Source of the DNA: an uncultured Draconibacterium sp.
Lineage (GTDB): Bacteria > Bacteroidota > Bacteroidia > Bacteroidales > Prolixibacteraceae
NCBI RefSeq assembly: GCF_963677565.1
Contig: NZ_OY781981.1
Span: 1,364,001-1,428,000 of the forward strand
Direction of reading: 5' to 3'
Length of the DNA stretch: 64,000 nt
The notes beneath the pieces were generated by a model. The model worked only from the letters and a program-made list of their open reading frames with translations, had not been told where the DNA came from and ran no database searches. Made by a program: the position numbers and the translations under genes. Positions 60,687-64,000 of this stretch are shown piece by piece; the first letter of the stretch is position 1; every line of letters begins with the position of its first letter.

Positions 60687-61664
60687 TTATTTTTCTAATT
60701 CTTTCCAGGCTAATGCGCTGGCTCCAACAATGGCCGCATCGCCGGGCTTAAGTTCTGATGGAAGAATCTTGATCTTCTCTTTAAAGATAGGAAGCAAGTG
60801 TTTTTCCATGTGTTTTTTAGTTGGTTTAAAAATGTAATCGCCGGCAGCAGTTGGTCCGCCAAACAGGAATACTGCTTCAGGGCTCAGGTGGTGAACAGTG
60901 TCGGCCAGGCCTTGACCTAACCATGCTCCGGTTTTTTCAAACACTTCCAAAGCAATTTTGTCGCCTTTTTCGGCAGCGTCGTAAATCATTTTCGAATCCA
61001 GCTCGTTAAACGATTTATCGGCCAGTAAACTATCGGTTGCATTGTACTGAACCATCAATTCAAAAGCAGTACGTTTCATGCCGGGTGCCGAACAATAAGC
61101 TTCTAAGTGCCCCAGTGCAGTACATCCGCATAAACGTCCGCCAGGAATAAGGGTAGTGTGCCCACATTCTCCGGCAAAACCATCGTTACCGTAAACCAAG
61201 TCGCCGTTTACAACAATACCACTACCAACTCCGGTTCCCAAAGTAAACATTACAAAGTTTTTCATGTCTTTGGCACCACCGTAAATCATTTCGCCAATGG
61301 CAGCCGCGTTAGCATCGTTTGTTAATGCAAGCGCTTCCATTTCAGGGAAGTGTGCACGAAGCAACTCAACTAAACGAACAACGCCTTTAAAAGACAGGTT
61401 TGGAGCATATTCAATAGTTCCGCTGTAGTAATTACCGTTTGGAGCGCCAATGCCAATACCAAAAACTTCTATGTTTTCATTCAATAACTTAACTGATTTA
61501 ATCAGTTCTTTAATGGCCGCTGCCAAATCTGAAATGTATTGGTCGATATCGCCATGCGAGGGTGTAGAAATATTGTCTTTTACCATCACATTTCCTTCGG
61601 CGTCAACTACGCCAATAGCAGTATTGGTACCGCCAATATCAACCCCAATTGCAACTTTCTTCAT
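60687..61664 (-). CDS. ROK family glucokinase
   Basis: A 325-residue sugar kinase of the ROK family. The phosphate loop DIGGTNTAIGVVD is at 9-21. The catalytic base is the Asp of LTNDANAAAIGE. Sugar contacts are in GECGHTTLIPGG. ROK enzymes usually have a zinc motif C-x-C-G-x-x-G-C; here it reads LCGCTALGHLEAYC, with the third position a His instead of Cys, a minor variant. It phosphorylates glucose (or a related hexose) with ATP. It may use sugar released by the PUL or by general catabolism. Single-gene unit with its own terminator. Confidence 0.9.
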   Translation of the reverse strand: MKKVAIGVDIGGTNTAIGVVDAEGNVMVKDNISTPSHGDIDQYISDLAAAIKELIKSVKLLNENIEVFGIGIGAPNGNYYSGTIEYAPNLSFKGVVRLVELLRAHFPEMEALALTNDANAAAIGEMIYGGAKDMKNFVMFTLGTGVGSGIVVNGDLVYGNDGFAGECGHTTLIPGGRLCGCTALGHLEAYCSAPGMKRTAFELMVQYNATDSLLADKSFNELDSKMIYDAAEKGDKIALEVFEKTGAWLGQGLADTVHHLSPEAVFLFGGPTAAGDYIFKPTKKHMEKHLLPIFKEKIKILPSELKPGDAAIVGASALAWKELEK

Positions 61665-61856
61665 TGTGTATTATGTTTATTTAATTTAGATATTGTCTGT
61701 CTCTATAAGTATCTTAGCAAAATTAAAAATATTATGCAATTGACACCGAAACGTTACAAGGTTTATGGCTATTTATTTTGAATACAAGTAAGCTTTAACG
61801 TTTTTTAAGACGAAACCTGAAATGAATTCTGCCCAGACATCAATCATTTTTAATTG

Positions 61857-61864
61857 TACATTTG
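61857..61864 (+). promoter_or_regulatory. -7 promoter element of yidD
   Basis: TACATTTG, perfect TAnnTTTG match, 12 bases before the ATG at 61877, so the leader would be very short. Confidence 0.5.
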
Positions 61865-61876
61865 TTGCTTAATACG

Positions 61877-62146
61877 ATGAAAGTAGTTGGAAAAGCAATT
61901 CTTAAGTTTTTTGGGTGGATACTTTTAATTCCGATATACATCTATAAATACGGAATTTCACCGCTTACACCTGCCTCGTGCAGGCATGTGCCCACGTGCT
62001 CGGAGTATGCAGTGCAGGCCATAAAAATTCATGGTCCGTTTAAGGGTTTTGTGCTAACTGCCAGGCGTCTATCAAAATGTCATCCCTGGGGAACACACGG
62101 TTATGATCCTGTTCCACCAAAAGAATCGAGGAAAAAAAAGCATTAA
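61877..62146 (+). CDS. yidD: Membrane protein insertion efficiency factor YidD
   Basis: An 89-residue protein with one N-terminal amphipathic/hydrophobic segment and the YidD core YKYGISPLTPASCRHVPTCSEY, with the conserved cysteines and the CHPWGTHGYDPVP ending. YidD assists YidC/Oxa1-type insertion at the inner membrane. I start at the ATG at 61877; the TTG codons before it are unneeded. Lys-rich tail. Confidence 0.95.
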   Translation: MKVVGKAILKFFGWILLIPIYIYKYGISPLTPASCRHVPTCSEYAVQAIKIHGPFKGFVLTARRLSKCHPWGTHGYDPVPPKESRKKKH

Positions 62147-62181
62147 GCAAAATTCAATTTATTTATTCCGAAACAGAAAAC

Positions 62182-62189
62182 TAAATTTG
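62182..62189 (+). promoter_or_regulatory. -7 promoter element of the znu operon
   Basis: TAAATTTG, matching TAnnTTTG, 38 bases before the znuA ATG. No recognisable Zur operator nearby. Confidence 0.45.
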
Positions 62190-62227
62190 TGGAACATTGT
62201 TAAAATGAGACACTAAAAAATACATTG

Positions 62228-63103
62228 ATGAAGAGAATAATCTTTTTATTGGTTTTGGCAACTTTGTTTGCATCATGCGGAAACCAAAAGAACGCAAAAA
62301 AACAAGCTGTGGCTGATGTAGTTACCGTGAGCATTTTACCGCAAAAAACTTTTGTGGAAAAAATAGCCGGCGACGATTTTGAGGTAAACCTGCTTATTCC
62401 ACCCGGATCGAGCCCGGCAGCTTATACACTTTTACCTTCGCAGTTAAAAGATATCACCCGTTCTGCAATTTGGTTTCGTATCGGTTATATTGGCTTCGAA
62501 CATTCATGGTCTGATAAGATTGAACAAGCTAATTCAAACATGAAAGTGGTGAATATCTCGGAAAGACTGGATTTGATTGCCGATAAAATAGAACAGCATG
62601 GAGACCATGTTCATATTGATGGTGTTGACCCGCATACCTGGTTGTCTCCGGTTTTGGTAAAACAAATGGCAAAAGTAATTCTCGACGAGCTTTCGGCATT
62701 AAAACCCGAAAATGCAGCAGAGTACAAAGCCAATTACATGCGTTTTGTTAAAGAATGCGATGAGCTAAATATTGAGCTTAAAAATCAACTGAAGGATTAC
62801 GCCGGTAAAAAATTCATAGTTTTTCACCCCAGTCTTTCGTATTATGCCCGTGAATATGGCCTTGAGCAGTATTCGCTGGAAACCGGAGGAAAAGAACCAA
62901 CGCCACAAGAACTGAGAAAGGTAGTTGATATGGCGAAGTCAGAAGGAATAAAAGTAATTTATATTCAGAGTGAATTTGACCGGGAACATGCGCGTGTTTT
63001 TGCCGACGAAATTGGTGGCGAAATTATTCAGGTATGGCCACTAAATCCGGAATGGGAAGAAAACCTGAGACAAATGACTCAAATTTTGATTGACAATTTT
63101 TAA
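62228..63103 (+). CDS. znuA: Zinc ABC transporter substrate-binding lipoprotein
   Basis: A 291-residue cluster 9 (ZnuA/TroA) binding protein with lipobox FASC (Cys about 17). The start is the ATG at 62228; the TTG before it is unneeded. Metal ligands in the family are His, His, His and Asp/Glu. The second (DPHTWLSP), third (FHPSLSYY) and fourth (QSEFD) are present. The first, normally H in a segment like PHxYEPTP, reads PAAYTLLP here, so it is Ala. A short His-rich loop (EQHGDHVHIDG) follows. Substrate is probably zinc, possibly manganese. It overlaps znuC by one base. Confidence 0.9.
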   Translation: MKRIIFLLVLATLFASCGNQKNAKKQAVADVVTVSILPQKTFVEKIAGDDFEVNLLIPPGSSPAAYTLLPSQLKDITRSAIWFRIGYIGFEHSWSDKIEQANSNMKVVNISERLDLIADKIEQHGDHVHIDGVDPHTWLSPVLVKQMAKVILDELSALKPENAAEYKANYMRFVKECDELNIELKNQLKDYAGKKFIVFHPSLSYYAREYGLEQYSLETGGKEPTPQELRKVVDMAKSEGIKVIYIQSEFDREHARVFADEIGGEIIQVWPLNPEWEENLRQMTQILIDNF

Positions 63104-63849
63104 TGGATCCTTTAATAAAAATAGAAAAGCTTTCGGTGGGCTACGACAAAGTGCCCGTGCTGGAAGATATAGATCTTGAAATTTACGACAAGGATTTTAT
63201 TGGAGTAATCGGGCCAAATGGCGGAGGCAAAACAACTTTGTTAAAAGCCATTTTAGGGTTGCTAAAACCGGAATCAGGTTCTATTCATTTCTCGAAGGAA
63301 ATGAGTGGTCGGAAAAAACCAATTGGTTACTTGCCACAGGTTCGACATATCGACCGGAAATTCCCGATAACAGTTTTTGATGTGGTACTATCAGGTGCAC
63401 TAATGAAGAACCGCCAAAATGCAAAAAGCATTGCAAAAGATAAAGCTGAAGCTCTTCTCGAGGAAATGGGTGTGGCAGGAATTCGGAACAAGGCAATTGG
63501 CGAATTGTCCGGCGGACAAATGCAACGGGTTTTTTTATGCCGCGCCTTACTAAGCGATCCCAAATTGCTAATTCTCGACGAGCCGGATACTTTTGTAGAT
63601 AACCGTTTTGAAGGAGAACTGTATGAAAAACTTCAAAAGTTGAACGAAGAGTTGGCCATTCTGTTGGTTTCGCACGATGTGGGTACCATTACCAGCTGTG
63701 TAAAATCGATTGCCTGTGTGAATAAGTACTTGCATTATCATCCAAGTAATGTAATTTCGCAGGAGCAACTGGCCAACTATAATTGCCCAATACAAATCAT
63801 CTCGCATGGAGAAATTCCTCATACCGTTTTAAAGCACCATCATCACTAA
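63103..63849 (+). CDS. znuC: Zinc ABC transporter ATP-binding protein with His tail
   Basis: A 248-residue ABC ATPase. Walker A is GPNGGGKTT (about 35-43), the signature LSGGQMQR (about 138), Walker B LLILDEP, and the switch His is in LLVSHDVG. It powers the permease encoded next. The last residues are HGEIPHTVLKHHHH, a natural His-rich tail that could bind zinc. ATG overlaps the znuA stop (TAATG), so translational coupling is likely. Confidence 0.93.
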   Translation: MDPLIKIEKLSVGYDKVPVLEDIDLEIYDKDFIGVIGPNGGGKTTLLKAILGLLKPESGSIHFSKEMSGRKKPIGYLPQVRHIDRKFPITVFDVVLSGALMKNRQNAKSIAKDKAEALLEEMGVAGIRNKAIGELSGGQMQRVFLCRALLSDPKLLILDEPDTFVDNRFEGELYEKLQKLNEELAILLVSHDVGTITSCVKSIACVNKYLHYHPSNVISQEQLANYNCPIQIISHGEIPHTVLKHHHH

Positions 63850-63850
63850 T

Positions 63851-64000
63851 ATGAACGCAATACTCGAATTATTTTCATACGATTTTTTTCAGAAAGCTTT
63901 TTTGGCTGCGGTGTTTGCCAGTATTTCGTGCGGAATAATTGGTGCTTACATTGTTTCGCGGCGCATAGTATTTATTAGTGGCGGAATTACTCATGCATCG
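63851..64000 (+). CDS. znuB: Zinc ABC transporter permease, 5' part only
   Basis: First 50 codons of an ABC-3 family membrane permease, cut by the window edge. The start is one base after the znuC stop. The visible part has the opening hydrophobic helix and SRRIVFISGGITHAS, the conserved cluster 9 permease motif. Third gene of the znu operon. Confidence 0.85.
   Translation, partial: MNAILELFSYDFFQKAFLAAVFASISCGIIGAYIVSRRIVFISGGITHAS

Noticed and set aside
62147..62227. Zur operator ahead of znuA
   Set aside because: A TTGTTAAAATGA stretch was noticed but it is not a palindrome of the Zur type.

Overview
The window comes from a Bacteroidota genome, most likely an environmental Marinilabiliales-type bacterium (the order is an inference from gene content, not from a search). 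The supporting signs are a complete type IX secretion core (porP/sprF, gldK, gldL, gldM, gldN), T9SS C-terminal sorting domains on two large secreted proteins, a SusC/SusD pair, the long plant-like form of IspG, and promoters with the Bacteroidota -7 element TAnnTTTG. There is no phage, plasmid or insertion sequence. One small GIY-YIG nuclease cassette lies between 56-bp direct repeats beside an initiator tRNA gene.

Layout. 280-4441: a DUF5916-type outer-membrane protein, a duplicated ABM-like secreted protein, and an unrecognised propeller-like secreted protein. 4536-18343 (minus): a polysaccharide-utilisation locus in the order susC, susD, Tat-exported Gfo/Idh/MocA oxidoreductase, Tat-exported ThuA-like protein, second Tat-exported Gfo/Idh/MocA lipoprotein, MFS sugar transporter, and a 1280-residue multidomain GH3. 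Three Tat substrates plus a GH3 suggest an oxidative (3-keto-glycoside) attack on a glycoside in the periplasm. No regulator is adjacent, but a terminator on the opposite strand just ahead of susC hints at a cis-antisense RNA. 18434-19577 is gene-free. 19615-20090 holds the GIY-YIG cassette and tRNA-fMet. 20244-31000 is mainly housekeeping: metK, a glycosyltransferase, gldA, ispG, a flavin reductase, an M3 peptidase and small hypothetical genes. A six-copy array of 41-bp palindromic repeats sits after ispG.

30482-32860 is a class A penicillin-binding protein, divergent from topA. Behind topA runs the T9SS locus: a ureohydrolase-like protein that has lost metal ligands, porP/sprF, gldKLMN, then after a terminator a second gldK-like gene. 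44024-46322 pairs a TonB-dependent receptor with a NikR-family regulator whose canonical nickel ligands are mostly replaced; a GTAACAC/GTGTTAC motif recurs three times in the two promoter regions. An OsmC-like gene diverges from it.

46846-60564 is a surface-protein region: an M1 aminopeptidase with a T9SS tail, a 1784-residue T9SS-sorted protein built from seven ~74-residue and eleven ~52-residue repeats, two paralogous right-handed beta-helix-like secreted proteins, and a LytTR response regulator with its propeller-type LytS-like sensor kinase. The window ends with a ROK glucokinase, yidD, and a zinc ABC transporter (znuA, znuC, start of znuB).

The least ordinary parts are the 41-bp palindrome array (25648-25870), the repeat-flanked GIY-YIG/tRNA-fMet unit, the ligand-poor NikR with its shared operator motif, the oxidative PUL with its possible antisense RNA, the pseudo-ureohydrolase and duplicated gldK at the T9SS locus, and the giant repeat protein. 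All functional statements are from sequence reading only; no search was run.
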